Shown: positions 16,728-24,997 of the stretch, in pieces
How positions within the stretch are numbered: position 1 is the first letter of the stretch
Layout of the letters: each line of letters begins with the position of its first letter
NCBI GenBank assembly: GCA_019261985.1
Contig: JAFAQY010000107.1
Location: forward strand, 1 to 40,358
Length of the DNA: 40,358 nt
Direction of reading: 5' to 3'
Source of the DNA: Bryobacterales bacterium
GTDB lineage: Bacteria; Acidobacteriota; Terriglobia; Bryobacterales; Bryobacteraceae
Notes under the pieces: generated by a model
Seen by the model: only the letters and a program-made list of their open reading frames with translations
Databases searched by the model: none
Told to the model about the DNA's origin: nothing
Made by a program: the position numbers and the translations under genes

Positions 16728-17732
16728 AACAACATTGGGGTCTAATTTGTCGTGGTGCGCCCATAGACCCTTGGCTGCGTCATACAGAAACTTGTACGGA
16801 TCTTTCCATGTTCGGGGCAGGCCGTTCAGAACGCCTTCCTCCAACATGTCCTTCGGCCCGTCACCTTCGCGGACCTGCTTGAACAGGCGCGCGCGGACCT
16901 CTTCCATGATGTCGCGCTCCGCTTTGAATTCGGCACGCGTCATCACGGGCCCGTACGCGGGAACGATCTTGGTCTGGTCGTTGCTGAGCTTCAGCACGGC
17001 ATCCATCGCATCCACGCGGCCGCCGATCCAGGCTCCCGTGAACCAATCGAGGGAGGGATCGCGTTGCGGCGAAGCTGCATCCCCGACGGCAATTACGTTC
17101 GAGTTCTTGAACTTCACATAAATGTCGCCGCTGGTATGCGCAAGCAGCAGATAGCCGTAGTCGATCTGCTCGCTTCCCGCTTTCAGGGAGCCCGTGGTCT
17201 GAAACGTTTCCGTGGGGCGGGCGGCTTTTGGACGGGCTTTCTCGTACCGCTCTTCGGCCGGCGCCCAATAATCCGTTGCCATCCACTCGCGCGTGCGCTC
17301 GTGCGCGACGATCTTAACACCGGCGGCGGCGAAAACTTCGTTATTGGCCGTCTGATCGAGGTGATAGTGGGTATTGAAGAGTGTTTGTACTTTCGCGCCG
17401 GGCGCGAAGTCTTTGAGTGCAGCCATTACCTGATCGGCGGATTTGGGAGCGCCGCTATCGACGAGAATGAGTCCGTTATCGCTCGAGAAGGCCAAGACAT
17501 TCGCACCTCCGCCGTCAATAACCGCGAGCTTGTCTGTGAGGCGGCGGACTCTGCCGGTTGTTTGCTGGGCGTTCAGCAGCCGCGGACATGCCCACGTTGT
17601 GAATACGGCCAAAGCCGTTTTGATGACTTCTCTTCGATCAAGTCCGCGAACGGTTTTGCCTGTCAATTCGCCCCCATGCTCTCCGATATCAAATTCTATC
17701 GGACAGAGTTGTAGGGAGGCAACCCTGAACAC
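16725..17732 (-). CDS. Exported metallo-beta-lactamase-fold protein with altered metal site
   Basis: 335 residues from a GTG at 17732; a TTG at 17666 after a G-rich stretch is an equally plausible start. Either gives a Tat-like signal (LDRREVIKTALAVFTTW, then LLNAQQ), so export is likely. The fold is recognisable: NTHYHLDQTANN (H122, H124, D126 in the longer numbering), H199 in LLAHTSGDIYV, and D218 in VIAVGDAAS. The usual DH of HxHxDH is DQ (Q127), and the usual GHGP His is replaced by Tyr (VPAYGPV, Y260). Both changes hit the second metal site, so this may be a mono-metal enzyme or a non-catalytic relative. It lies between topA and the ankyrin gene on the same strand, 35 bases after the topA stop. 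Confidence 0.85.
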   Translation of the reverse strand: MFRVASLQLCPIEFDIGEHGGELTGKTVRGLDRREVIKTALAVFTTWACPRLLNAQQTTGRVRRLTDKLAVIDGGGANVLAFSSDNGLILVDSGAPKSADQVMAALKDFAPGAKVQTLFNTHYHLDQTANNEVFAAAGVKIVAHERTREWMATDYWAPAEERYEKARPKAARPTETFQTTGSLKAGSEQIDYGYLLLAHTSGDIYVKFKNSNVIAVGDAASPQRDPSLDWFTGAWIGGRVDAMDAVLKLSNDQTKIVPAYGPVMTRAEFKAERDIMEEVRARLFKQVREGDGPKDMLEEGVLNGLPRTWKDPYKFLYDAAKGLWAHHDKLDPNVV

Positions 17733-17767
17733 GTGAAGATGCTGAACGTGTTTTGCGCGGGCCGGCC

Positions 17768-20203
17768 CTACACCTGCACAGCTTCGACCGGAGCTTCCAG
17801 CGGCTTCTTAAACTTGCATTCGTTATTGGGGCACTGGGCAAACGGGCCGGCTTTCAAGTACTTCTCGATCAGATAGCTGCCGCCGCACTCGGGGCAAGGC
17901 TCGGCGACCGGTTTACCCCAGGCGACAAAATCGCAATCCGGGTAACGATTGCAGCCGTAGAACGTCTTGCCACGCTTGGACCGGCGCTCCACGACTTCGC
18001 CTTCCGAGCAGTTGGGGCATTTCACGCCTATGGTCTTCTGCTTCACGTATTTGCAAGTGGGGTAGTTGCTGCAAGCGACGAATTCGCCGTACCGGCCGTA
18101 CTTCTTGACCATCTGATTGCCACAGTTCGGGCACTTCTCGTCGAGTGGAACATCCTTCGGTTTCTGCGCTTCACCGAGTTGTTTGGTGGTCTTGCAATCG
18201 GGATAGCCGCTACAAGCCATGAACTGGCCGAAGCGGCCCTTCTTTAACACCATGGGCCGGCCGCAGTTGTCGCAATAGATTTGCTCGTCCTGCTCCGTTA
18301 GGTCGACCTTTTCAATGTCCGGAAGATCGACCGCCAAATCGCGGGTATTCTTACATTCGGGATAACCCGTACACGCGATGAAGCTGCCGTTCTTGCCCCA
18401 CTTGATCACCATGGGCTTGCCGCATTTTTCGCAGACCAAGTCCGTCGGACGCTCCATGCGCTTAATGTCGGTCATGGTGCGTTCCGCGTGCTTCAGGTCC
18501 TTCTGAAAGCGCTCGTAGAATTCGCTCATGGCCATGCGCCAGTCGACCTTGCCCTCTTCGATGTCGTCGAGCTCGGCTTCCATGCGCGCCGTGTAGGTGA
18601 CGTCAAACAGATCGTCGAAGCTCTCGAGCAGGAGGTCGGTAACCACCATCCCAAGCTCCGTCGGGATAAACTTGCCTCCTTCTTTGCGGACGTATTCGCG
18701 TTCCTGGATGGTGGAAAGAATGGAGGCGTACGTAGACGGCCGGCCAACGCCATCGGCCTCGAGTTCCTTAACCAGAGTGGCTTCCGTGAAGCGCGGAGGA
18801 GGCTCGGTGAAGTGCTGCTCGGGCTCGATGGAGCGGAATTTCAGAACCTCGCCCTCGGTCACCGCCGGGAGCTTGTTCTTCAACTCGTCATCGTCGTCGT
18901 CCTTTTGGTCCTTGCCTTCTTCGTAGACCTTCAGAAATCCGTCGAACTTGGGAACGCTGCCGGTCGCGCGGAAAAGATAGACAGCTCCATCCTTTCCCTT
19001 GGCGTTTACGTCGATGGTGGTCTGATCGAACACGGCGGGCGTCATCTGGGAAGCAACAAAGCGCATCCAGATCAGCCGGTACAGTTTCAGCTCATCTTCC
19101 GCCAAGAACTTTTCGACACTGTCGGGGGTGCGCAAAGACGAAGTTGGCCTGATGGCCTCGTGGGCATCCTGCGCCTCCTTTTTACTCTTGTACGTGTTAG
19201 GCGCGGCCGGGCGGTACTGTTCGCCATAGCGTTCCGTGATCAGGCCACGGACTTCGTCCAGAGCCTCATTAGAGATTCTGGTCGAATCCGTACGCATGTA
19301 GGTAATTAAGCCGACGGAGCCCTCTTCCTTACCCAGCTCGACGCCTTCATACAGCCTTTGCGCCAGCACCATCGTGCGCTTCACGCTGAAGCGCAGCTTG
19401 CGGGCCGCCTCTTGCTGTAACGTCGATGTAATAAATGGAGCAACCGGATTCCGCCGCTTTTCACGGTTTGCAACCGATTTGACGATGTACTCGGCCCCAT
19501 CCACCGCTCCAACAATGGCGTCGGCCGCGGCCTGATTCGGAATTTCGACGTTCTCATCGTTCTTCTTCGCCAAGTGAGCGGAAAGCTGGGGCGGCTTCTT
19601 GGCCGCCAGGTTTACATCGATCGTCCAGTATTCCTTTTTCTGGAACGCCCGGATCTCGCGTTCGCGATCGACGATCAGCCGGAGGGCAACAGTTTGCACG
19701 CGTCCCGCCGATAGCCCCCGGCGAACCTTGTCCCACAAGAGCGGGGAAATTTTATAGCCAACCAGGCGGTCCAGCACCCGGCGGGCCTGCTGCGCGTCCA
19801 CCAAATGGAGATTTACGGCGGACGGCTTCTCGAACGCCTTTTGAATGGCGTTTTTGGTGATTTCGTTGAACATGACCCGGAAGATCTTCGGGCCATTTTT
19901 TCTATCTTGCAGCTCTTCCTGCAAATGGAAGCAGATGGCTTCGCCCTCGCGATCGGGGTCGGCCGCCAGGTAAACGGCTTCGGACTTCTTGGCCTCTTGT
20001 TTCAGCTCGCTGATCAGCTTTTTTTTGCCTTCGATCACCTCGTATACGGGTGTGAAGTCGTTCTCAACGTCGACGGCTAAATCCTTCTTCGGCAGATCCT
20101 TCACGTGGCCCAGGGAGGCCTTGACAACGTACTGCTTACCCAAATACTTCCCTATCGTCTTCGCTTTCGCGGGCGATTCGACGATGACCAAATTCCTTGC
20201 CAT
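17768..20203 (-). CDS. topA: DNA topoisomerase I (type IA)
   Basis: 811 residues. It relaxes negatively supercoiled DNA through a 5'-phosphotyrosine intermediate. The Toprim domain begins at the N-terminus (NLVIVESPAKAKTIGKYLG) with acidic residues in DPDREGEAI. The catalytic Tyr lies in GLITYMRTDSTRISNEAL, near residue 302. The C-terminus carries five four-Cys zinc ribbons: four of the form CxxC...CxxYPxC, and a last CPECGG...CPNNECKF unit. Length and domain order fit a full-length bacterial enzyme. It follows dprA by 87 bases on the same strand, the classical dprA-topA arrangement. Confidence 0.98.
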   Translation of the reverse strand: MARNLVIVESPAKAKTIGKYLGKQYVVKASLGHVKDLPKKDLAVDVENDFTPVYEVIEGKKKLISELKQEAKKSEAVYLAADPDREGEAICFHLQEELQDRKNGPKIFRVMFNEITKNAIQKAFEKPSAVNLHLVDAQQARRVLDRLVGYKISPLLWDKVRRGLSAGRVQTVALRLIVDREREIRAFQKKEYWTIDVNLAAKKPPQLSAHLAKKNDENVEIPNQAAADAIVGAVDGAEYIVKSVANREKRRNPVAPFITSTLQQEAARKLRFSVKRTMVLAQRLYEGVELGKEEGSVGLITYMRTDSTRISNEALDEVRGLITERYGEQYRPAAPNTYKSKKEAQDAHEAIRPTSSLRTPDSVEKFLAEDELKLYRLIWMRFVASQMTPAVFDQTTIDVNAKGKDGAVYLFRATGSVPKFDGFLKVYEEGKDQKDDDDDELKNKLPAVTEGEVLKFRSIEPEQHFTEPPPRFTEATLVKELEADGVGRPSTYASILSTIQEREYVRKEGGKFIPTELGMVVTDLLLESFDDLFDVTYTARMEAELDDIEEGKVDWRMAMSEFYERFQKDLKHAERTMTDIKRMERPTDLVCEKCGKPMVIKWGKNGSFIACTGYPECKNTRDLAVDLPDIEKVDLTEQDEQIYCDNCGRPMVLKKGRFGQFMACSGYPDCKTTKQLGEAQKPKDVPLDEKCPNCGNQMVKKYGRYGEFVACSNYPTCKYVKQKTIGVKCPNCSEGEVVERRSKRGKTFYGCNRYPDCDFVAWGKPVAEPCPECGGSYLIEKYLKAGPFAQCPNNECKFKKPLEAPVEAVQV

Positions 20204-20240
20204 GGTTAGATCCGAACTCTTCCTCTAATAAACAACCGAA

Positions 20241-20249
20241 ATCTTAGCA
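20241..20249 (-). promoter_or_regulatory. Candidate extended -10 promoter upstream of topA
   Basis: On the minus strand the sequence TGCTAAGAT (TG-n-TAAGAT) lies about 40 bases upstream of the topA ATG, in the gap after dprA. No good -35 hexamer is visible at the expected distance, as is common for extended -10 promoters. It would let topA be transcribed independently of dprA. Confidence 0.3.
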
Positions 20250-20290
20250 CGGTTGGCACCGGGTGGCGGGTTGATTAAAGGTTGGGGGGA

Positions 20291-21487
20291 CTAATCCGCC
20301 CAGACCTTCAGAAAGCTTTTGCCGGGGAGTTGCCGCACCAAACCGCTCAATTCCAACTCGAACAGGGCCGCAATGATCTCGGATGAGGAGCAGGCATTAA
20401 GGGTGTCCACAAGCTCGTCGAGCGATACAGCGGCATCCGGCGATAGTGCTCCTAAAACCGACCGGGCCACCTGATTTAGGCTTCCGGAATAGTCTGATGT
20501 GGCTCCGGCGCCGGAGGATTCAGTTTCCTCTATGCCCTGCTGGTTCAGGCGTTTACGGCATTGATCCACCAGCCGTCGGCGATCCTCCGGAGGGAGTTCA
20601 ACGGCTATGTCGTTCCATTCCTGAACGAGTTTCGCTCCTTGTTTGATGAGCAGATTGGGTCCCCAGCTCATCTTCGAAGTGATGTTGCCAGGCACTGCAA
20701 AGATCTCCCGGTTCTGCTCCACTGCGAGCTTGGCGGTAATGCCTGAGCCGGAGTACTCGCTGCCTTCAACGACTAAGACGCCGGCACTGATGCCGCTGAC
20801 AATGCGGTTCCGAACCGGGAAATTTTGGGGATAAGGCGGTTCGCCCATCGGAAATTCAGAGATTATAAGCCCTTTCTCCGCAATTTGGCCGGCTAGCTTG
20901 CGGTTTTCGGCGGGGTATACTTCGTCCACGCCACAGCCGAATACCGCGACGGTGTCGCCCTTGATTTCGAGAACGGCGGTTTGGGCCGCGGTATCGATCC
21001 CGCGCGCCATGCCGCTGACGATCGTCAGTCCCGCAGTACTCAAATCCTTAGCCAGCCGGGCTGCGGCCGTGGTCCCGTAGTGCGTGGGACGCCGCGTCCC
21101 GACAATTGCAAGCATCAATGTTTGAAGCAGTTCCGTGCGGCCTCGGGCGAACAGCACAGGCGGCGGGTCGAAAATGTCGCGGAGCCGGGGAGGGTAGCGC
21201 CGATCGGACATCGGGATCAGGACTGCTCCGGCTTCGATCATCTTTTGATGTTGGGTAGCCGCATCCTCGAACGCGCATCCACTCGCGACGCTCTGGGCGA
21301 CGCTGGCCGACAGTCCGGCCGATTCCAACTCGGATCGCGAGGCTCGAAAAATGGCCTGAGGTGTCCTGAAAACCCCGACTAGCTGCCCAGCCTTGCGGGT
21401 TCCAAGACCTGGGGTCATCCGCAGCGCGAGCCAGTGAAGCTGCTCGTCTTCAGAGAGATATGCGTCGGGGCAAGCGGCTTGGGCCAT
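20291..21487 (-). CDS. dprA: DNA-processing protein A
   Basis: About 398 residues from the ATG at 21487. The frame is open much further upstream, but those 74 codons overlap the vapB region and are not family-like. DprA loads RecA onto incoming single-stranded DNA during natural transformation. An N-terminal helical region (LHWLALRMTPGLGTRKAGQL) precedes the Rossmann-like core: IVGTRRPTHYGTTAA, TIVSGMARGIDTAAQ, VFGCGVDEVYPAENR, SEFPMGEPPYPQNFPVRNR, then SGSGITAKLAVEQNREIFAVPG. A C-terminal winged-helix-like domain follows (LGALSPDAAVSLDELVDTL). A GGCCG-ctt-CGGCC hairpin lies just upstream of the start, and no Shine-Dalgarno is visible. Confidence 0.95.
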   Translation of the reverse strand: MAQAACPDAYLSEDEQLHWLALRMTPGLGTRKAGQLVGVFRTPQAIFRASRSELESAGLSASVAQSVASGCAFEDAATQHQKMIEAGAVLIPMSDRRYPPRLRDIFDPPPVLFARGRTELLQTLMLAIVGTRRPTHYGTTAAARLAKDLSTAGLTIVSGMARGIDTAAQTAVLEIKGDTVAVFGCGVDEVYPAENRKLAGQIAEKGLIISEFPMGEPPYPQNFPVRNRIVSGISAGVLVVEGSEYSGSGITAKLAVEQNREIFAVPGNITSKMSWGPNLLIKQGAKLVQEWNDIAVELPPEDRRRLVDQCRKRLNQQGIEETESSGAGATSDYSGSLNQVARSVLGALSPDAAVSLDELVDTLNACSSSEIIAALFELELSGLVRQLPGKSFLKVWAD

Positions 21488-21533
21488 GTAAAGATGTGGC
21501 CGAAGCGGCCTGGAATTCTCAAGCACCTCGAAC

Positions 21534-21550
21534 GTGTTACAATGTGACAC
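21534..21550 (+). promoter_or_regulatory. Imperfect inverted repeat overlapping a -10 box: candidate vapBC operator/promoter
   Basis: GTGTTAC-aat-GTGACAC is a 7-bp inverted repeat with one mismatch, ending directly before the vapB ATG at 21551. It contains TACAAT (21538-21543), a near-consensus -10 box. A transcript from it would begin at about the ATG, and no Shine-Dalgarno precedes that ATG, so the message may be leaderless. A VapB-VapC complex bound here would block the promoter. This is inference from sequence only; the -35 region is poor. Confidence 0.4.
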
Positions 21551-21787
21551 ATGGAACGCGCTACCGTTCGGGAACTCCATCTGCGAACCAGTGCTCTGCT
21601 GAAGAATGTCGCCGAGGGGGCGACCTACGTGATCGAATCGCGGGGAAAGCCGATCGCGGAGTTGCGCCCGATTACCGAGCGCAAACGGGGGCGACCCCTT
21701 CCGGCCCATATCGACGACTTTGCCAACAGCTTGCCTCCGAGCAACGACGTCGATCGGATCATCTCGGAAATGCGTGACGACGAGTGA
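21551..21787 (+). CDS. vapB: Phd/YefM-family antitoxin (VapB-like)
   Basis: 78 residues. The N-terminus (MERATVRELHLRTSALLKNV, then YVIESRGKPIAELRPI) is the Phd/YefM DNA-binding fold, with the ..RGKP.AEL.P signature. The acidic C-terminal half (SNDVDRIISEMRDDE) would wrap the toxin active site. It neutralises the PIN-domain toxin encoded next and represses its own promoter. The stop TGA overlaps the toxin GTG start (GTGA), the standard coupled arrangement. Confidence 0.9.
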   Translation: MERATVRELHLRTSALLKNVAEGATYVIESRGKPIAELRPITERKRGRPLPAHIDDFANSLPPSNDVDRIISEMRDDE

Positions 21788-22236
21788 GCGGGGCTTACTT
21801 CGATAGCGCTTACGTGGCCAAGTGCTACCTTAATGAGCCCGATTCAACGATGGTTCGGGCCCTGGCTCGTTCTTCCGAAGGTGTGACCTCATCCGCGCTT
21901 TGCATCGCAGAGCTGGCGTGTACGGTTCATCGGAAAGTTCGGGAAGGCACGTTGGCGCCTTTGGAGGCGCTTACGCTACGCCAATACTTCATGTCCCATA
22001 TTGCCTCTGAAATCTGGCTCCTCATACCCATCTCAAATCGGATTCTCCGGCAAGTGGAATTGCTTACGCGATCTTTGCCGCAAACGATGCCCTTACGGGC
22101 GCTGGATGCAATACACATTGCCTCCGCTATAGACGAGGCCTTTGCCGAAATCTGGACCAATGACCACCGCCTTCTTGCGGCCGCGGCGCATTTTGGGCTA
22201 AAAGGCCGGCAGGTAAGCGCAGCTGGGGCATCCTAG
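21784..22236 (+). CDS. vapC: PIN-domain toxin (VapC-like ribonuclease)
   Basis: 150 residues from a GTG that overlaps the antitoxin stop by 4 bases. PIN-domain acidic residues are visible: Asp in AYFDSAYVAKCYLNEPD near residue 7, Glu in CIAELACTVHRKVREG, Asp in LRALDAIHIASA, and Asp in WTNDHRLLAAAAHFGL. VapC toxins are Mg-dependent RNases that cut tRNA or rRNA; the target is not predictable here. Length is slightly above the usual 130-140. About 196 bases without a gene follow (22237-22432), with an AT-rich segment around 22340-22430. Confidence 0.9.
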   Translation: MSGAYFDSAYVAKCYLNEPDSTMVRALARSSEGVTSSALCIAELACTVHRKVREGTLAPLEALTLRQYFMSHIASEIWLLIPISNRILRQVELLTRSLPQTMPLRALDAIHIASAIDEAFAEIWTNDHRLLAAAAHFGLKGRQVSAAGAS

Positions 22237-22432
22237 AGACCGGCGAAGATGCGCCGTCAACGTCCGTGAGCCAACGTAAACTAAGCTGGTTGTTGCAGGG
22301 ACACTTCTAACGAGGGAGGGAGATTTCTCACGAGCCTTGACTAATACATTTATAGGGTCGCACCCACATACGAATAATTTATTACGATGTATAAGATATT
22401 TACCTACACAAATCGCGCAGGATATCGTTAAA

Positions 22433-23050
22433 TCAATCGCGGTCTAACAATTTGGCCCCGATCGCGCCGCCAAAGGCCGGAAGCGCAGTGAGGAGCAGGA
22501 AGGCGAACAGGAGCTCGAATAGAATACCGGTCGGGCTGCGCATAATTTCCACGACTCGATTCACATCTACTCCAGGCACGGCGGAAGCTTTCAGTTGTTC
22601 GCGAACCGCGTCCAGGGCCGCGGGAAACGAGGCGGGGTCGGACAAAATGTTGGCCGCAAAAAGCACGATAACGATGGTGAAAACGAACAGTCCGCAGATC
22701 CAGCCAAGATGCGCTCCATGCGCGACGGTCAGCCGCTGTCCGGTGCGGTGCCGGTATAGCAGAACGCACAAAAAACCAGCTCCCACCAGGCCAATAAGAA
22801 ACAGCGCCGGAACGAATATCAGACTCGAGAAAATCAGAATCGCAAGAGAAAGGGCGCCCCCCAGCAACGCGATCCTAACCGCGATGGAATTGGTGAGGCC
22901 GATGGGCGGAAATCTCGGTGGCGCTTGGGGAAGCGGCGGCGGCGTCGCTTCGTCTACCAGCAAAGGTTCGTCGCGTTGAGGTTTGCCGCACTTATGGCAA
23001 AAACGAGCGTCCTCCGGCAGTTTGGCCCCGCAGGTACAGTATTCGGGCAC
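22433..23050 (-). CDS. Zinc-ribbon membrane protein of unknown function
   Basis: 205 residues. The N-terminus is a four-Cys zinc ribbon (YCTCGAKLPEDARFCHKCGKP), followed by an acidic and Pro-rich linker (PPPLPQAPPRFPP). Four hydrophobic segments follow, around residues 57-78, 80-100, 115-135 and 178-195. A soluble loop between the third and fourth includes DAVREQLKASAVPGVDV. Zinc-ribbon plus transmembrane architectures are common in bacteria without a defined role. Its start lies 29 bases from the divergent dehydrogenase, so the two share a short promoter region. Confidence 0.75.
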   Translation of the reverse strand: MPEYCTCGAKLPEDARFCHKCGKPQRDEPLLVDEATPPPLPQAPPRFPPIGLTNSIAVRIALLGGALSLAILIFSSLIFVPALFLIGLVGAGFLCVLLYRHRTGQRLTVAHGAHLGWICGLFVFTIVIVLFAANILSDPASFPAALDAVREQLKASAVPGVDVNRVVEIMRSPTGILFELLFAFLLLTALPAFGGAIGAKLLDRD

Positions 23051-23079
23051 GATTTCAGTGTGGCACGTTATTCTAGATT

Positions 23080-24054
23080 TTGCCCAATCCCGCGTCCACG
23101 CTGCTGGTCATCGCCGATCCCAAGGCCCCATTTCTTTCAGGTTTGGCGAAACTGCCTTCCGACGTTCGGGTTGTGGTTAGCACCGACCCCGGAGAGCTGA
23201 AGAATCGAGCGGCGGAAGCCGACGCGATCCTTTACGCTTACCACGACGGGGAACTCGTCAGCTCAATCTTGCCGATCGCTTCACGTCTGCGCTGGATTCA
23301 CTCGTTATGGACGGGCGTAGAAGGGCTGATGAAACGCGAGCTGCTGGCGCATCCGGCTCCGCTTACGAATGGCCGCGGCGTTTTCCGGTGGCCGCTTGCT
23401 GATTGGGCGATAGCGGCGATGCTCTTCTTCGCCTTCGATTTCCGGCGCGTTCTGGAACAACAGGACGAACAGGTTTGGCGCGCGGTACATGGCACAAGTC
23501 TTCACGGGCGGACGCTCGGGATCGTCGGCTACGGCGCAATCGGCAGTGCGGCCGCTGCGCGCGCGAAACCGTTCGGAGTCAAAATCGCGGCTTACCGGCG
23601 GCGCTCCGAGCTTTACGCGTCTGACGGATTAGTGGATAGCAGCTACGGCCCGGGGCAACTCAAGGAGTTGATGGCTGCCAGCGATTACGTGCTGGTTGGG
23701 TTGCCTCTCACGCCAGAGACACGAGGGCTGGTGGGCGAAGCCGAGATTGCGGCAATGAAGGCAAACGCGGTAATCATCAATGTCGGCCGAGGCCCCGCCA
23801 TCGACGAGGCGGCATTGATTTGCGCCCTCGAAGCGGGCAGAATTCGCGGAGCCGCGCTTGACGTTTTCAATACGGAGCCGCTTCCCGCCGGGCATCCTTT
23901 CTGGCGCATGAAGAATGTGCTCCTTTCACCTCACACCGCAGATCGCGTGGATGGCTTTCTGGAACCCGCGATTGATTGCTTCCTCCAAAATATGGACCGT
24001 TTCCACAAAGGCGAGCCTTTGAGGAACGTCGTCGACAAGCATGCTGGGTATTGA
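23080..24054 (+). CDS. D-isomer-specific 2-hydroxyacid dehydrogenase
   Basis: 324 residues from a TTG at 23080 with no clear Shine-Dalgarno. The NAD(P)-binding fold is clear (TLGIVGYGAIGSAAAARAKP), followed by AYRRR at the end of the second strand. The family catalytic set is present: Arg in INVGRGPAIDE, Glu in LDVFNTEPLPAGHPFW, His in LSPHTADRVDG. It reduces a 2-keto acid to a D-2-hydroxy acid or the reverse; the substrate is not evident. The last 14 bases overlap the start of the PLP-dependent lyase gene, suggesting a two-gene operon. Confidence 0.9.
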   Translation: MPNPASTLLVIADPKAPFLSGLAKLPSDVRVVVSTDPGELKNRAAEADAILYAYHDGELVSSILPIASRLRWIHSLWTGVEGLMKRELLAHPAPLTNGRGVFRWPLADWAIAAMLFFAFDFRRVLEQQDEQVWRAVHGTSLHGRTLGIVGYGAIGSAAAARAKPFGVKIAAYRRRSELYASDGLVDSSYGPGQLKELMAASDYVLVGLPLTPETRGLVGEAEIAAMKANAVIINVGRGPAIDEAALICALEAGRIRGAALDVFNTEPLPAGHPFWRMKNVLLSPHTADRVDGFLEPAIDCFLQNMDRFHKGEPLRNVVDKHAGY

Positions 24055-24997
24055 CGACATTCGCGAAGCTTCCACGCGGATCCGCCCGATCGTTAAGTGG
24101 ACGCCGGTGATGACATCGCGAGGATTCAACACGGAGTCACGGATACAGGCGTTCTTCAAATGCGAGAACTTCCAAACGGGCGGCGCGTTCAAGATCCGCG
24201 GCGCTGCCAATTTTCTAGCACGCCTTCCCAAGGATCAACTTACGCGTGGAGTGGTGGCGTACTCTTCGGGCAATCATGCGCAAGCCGTGGCGATTGCCGC
24301 GCGAGTGGCTGGAACTAGGGCCACACTCATAATGCCGCTAGACGCGCCTCGATCCAAGATGGAAGCGACGCGGGCGCAGGGCGCGAAGATCGTCACCTAC
24401 GACCGCTTCGCCGAGGACCGCACGACCATCGGAAAGCGGATCGCGGCCGAAACCGGCGCGGCGCTTGTCCCGCCGTTCGATCATGTGTGGACTATCGAGG
24501 GCCAAGGCACGACCGCATTGGAGTTGCTGGAAGAAGTTCCGGATCTGGATGCGCTTGTCGTGCCGGTTGGCGGAGGCGGATTGATCTCCGGCTGCTCGGT
24601 GGCAGCCAAGGGTCTGAAATCGGATATACGCGTGATCGGAGTTGAGCCGGTCGATGGCAATGACACATATCTTTCCGTGGCAGCGGGAAAACGCGTGGAG
24701 ATCCCTCCGCCCGCGACCATTGCGGACGGCCTGCGGAGTCCGTGCCCGGGAGAGATCACGTTCCCAATCATTCAGCGCAATGTGGAGCAGGTAGTGCTTG
24801 TTTCGGAGGATGAGATCCGGGCAGCCATCGGGTTTCTGCTGACACGCATGAAACTTCTGGTGGAACCGAGCGGCGCCGTTACCGCGGCCGCGGCGTTGTT
24901 TCACAAATTGCCGGCGGGGATCGGACGCGCGGGACTAGTGATATCCGGGGGCAATGTGGACCTGGATTTTCTGTGCACGCTGGTAGGGCAGACTTAA
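24041..24997 (+). CDS. Threonine/serine dehydratase-like PLP enzyme
   Basis: 318 residues, fold-type II PLP enzyme. The Schiff-base Lys is in FQTGGAFKIRGAANF, the Asn loop is SSGNHAQAVA, and the phosphate-binding glycine loop is VGGGGLISG. The C-terminal SGGNVDLD segment is also typical. There is no C-terminal ACT regulatory domain, so it is a catabolic threonine/serine dehydratase, a serine racemase or a 3-hydroxyaspartate ammonia-lyase rather than biosynthetic IlvA. These enzymes yield a 2-keto acid and ammonia, which would feed the overlapping 2-hydroxyacid dehydrogenase. Its stop overlaps the convergent RNase-like gene by 4 bases. Confidence 0.9.
   Translation: MLGIDDIREASTRIRPIVKWTPVMTSRGFNTESRIQAFFKCENFQTGGAFKIRGAANFLARLPKDQLTRGVVAYSSGNHAQAVAIAARVAGTRATLIMPLDAPRSKMEATRAQGAKIVTYDRFAEDRTTIGKRIAAETGAALVPPFDHVWTIEGQGTTALELLEEVPDLDALVVPVGGGGLISGCSVAAKGLKSDIRVIGVEPVDGNDTYLSVAAGKRVEIPPPATIADGLRSPCPGEITFPIIQRNVEQVVLVSEDEIRAAIGFLLTRMKLLVEPSGAVTAAAALFHKLPAGIGRAGLVISGGNVDLDFLCTLVGQT

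Noticed and set aside
17728-17768. Possible terminator after topA (AACACG ... CGTGTT stem and a GGGCCGGCCC palindrome)
   Set aside because: The loop is long and no T-run follows on the minus strand. The next gene starts within this stretch, so read-through is more likely.
22237-22432. AT-rich segment after vapC as an attachment site or origin
   Set aside because: No inverted or direct repeats, integrase or tRNA gene accompany it; base composition alone is insufficient.
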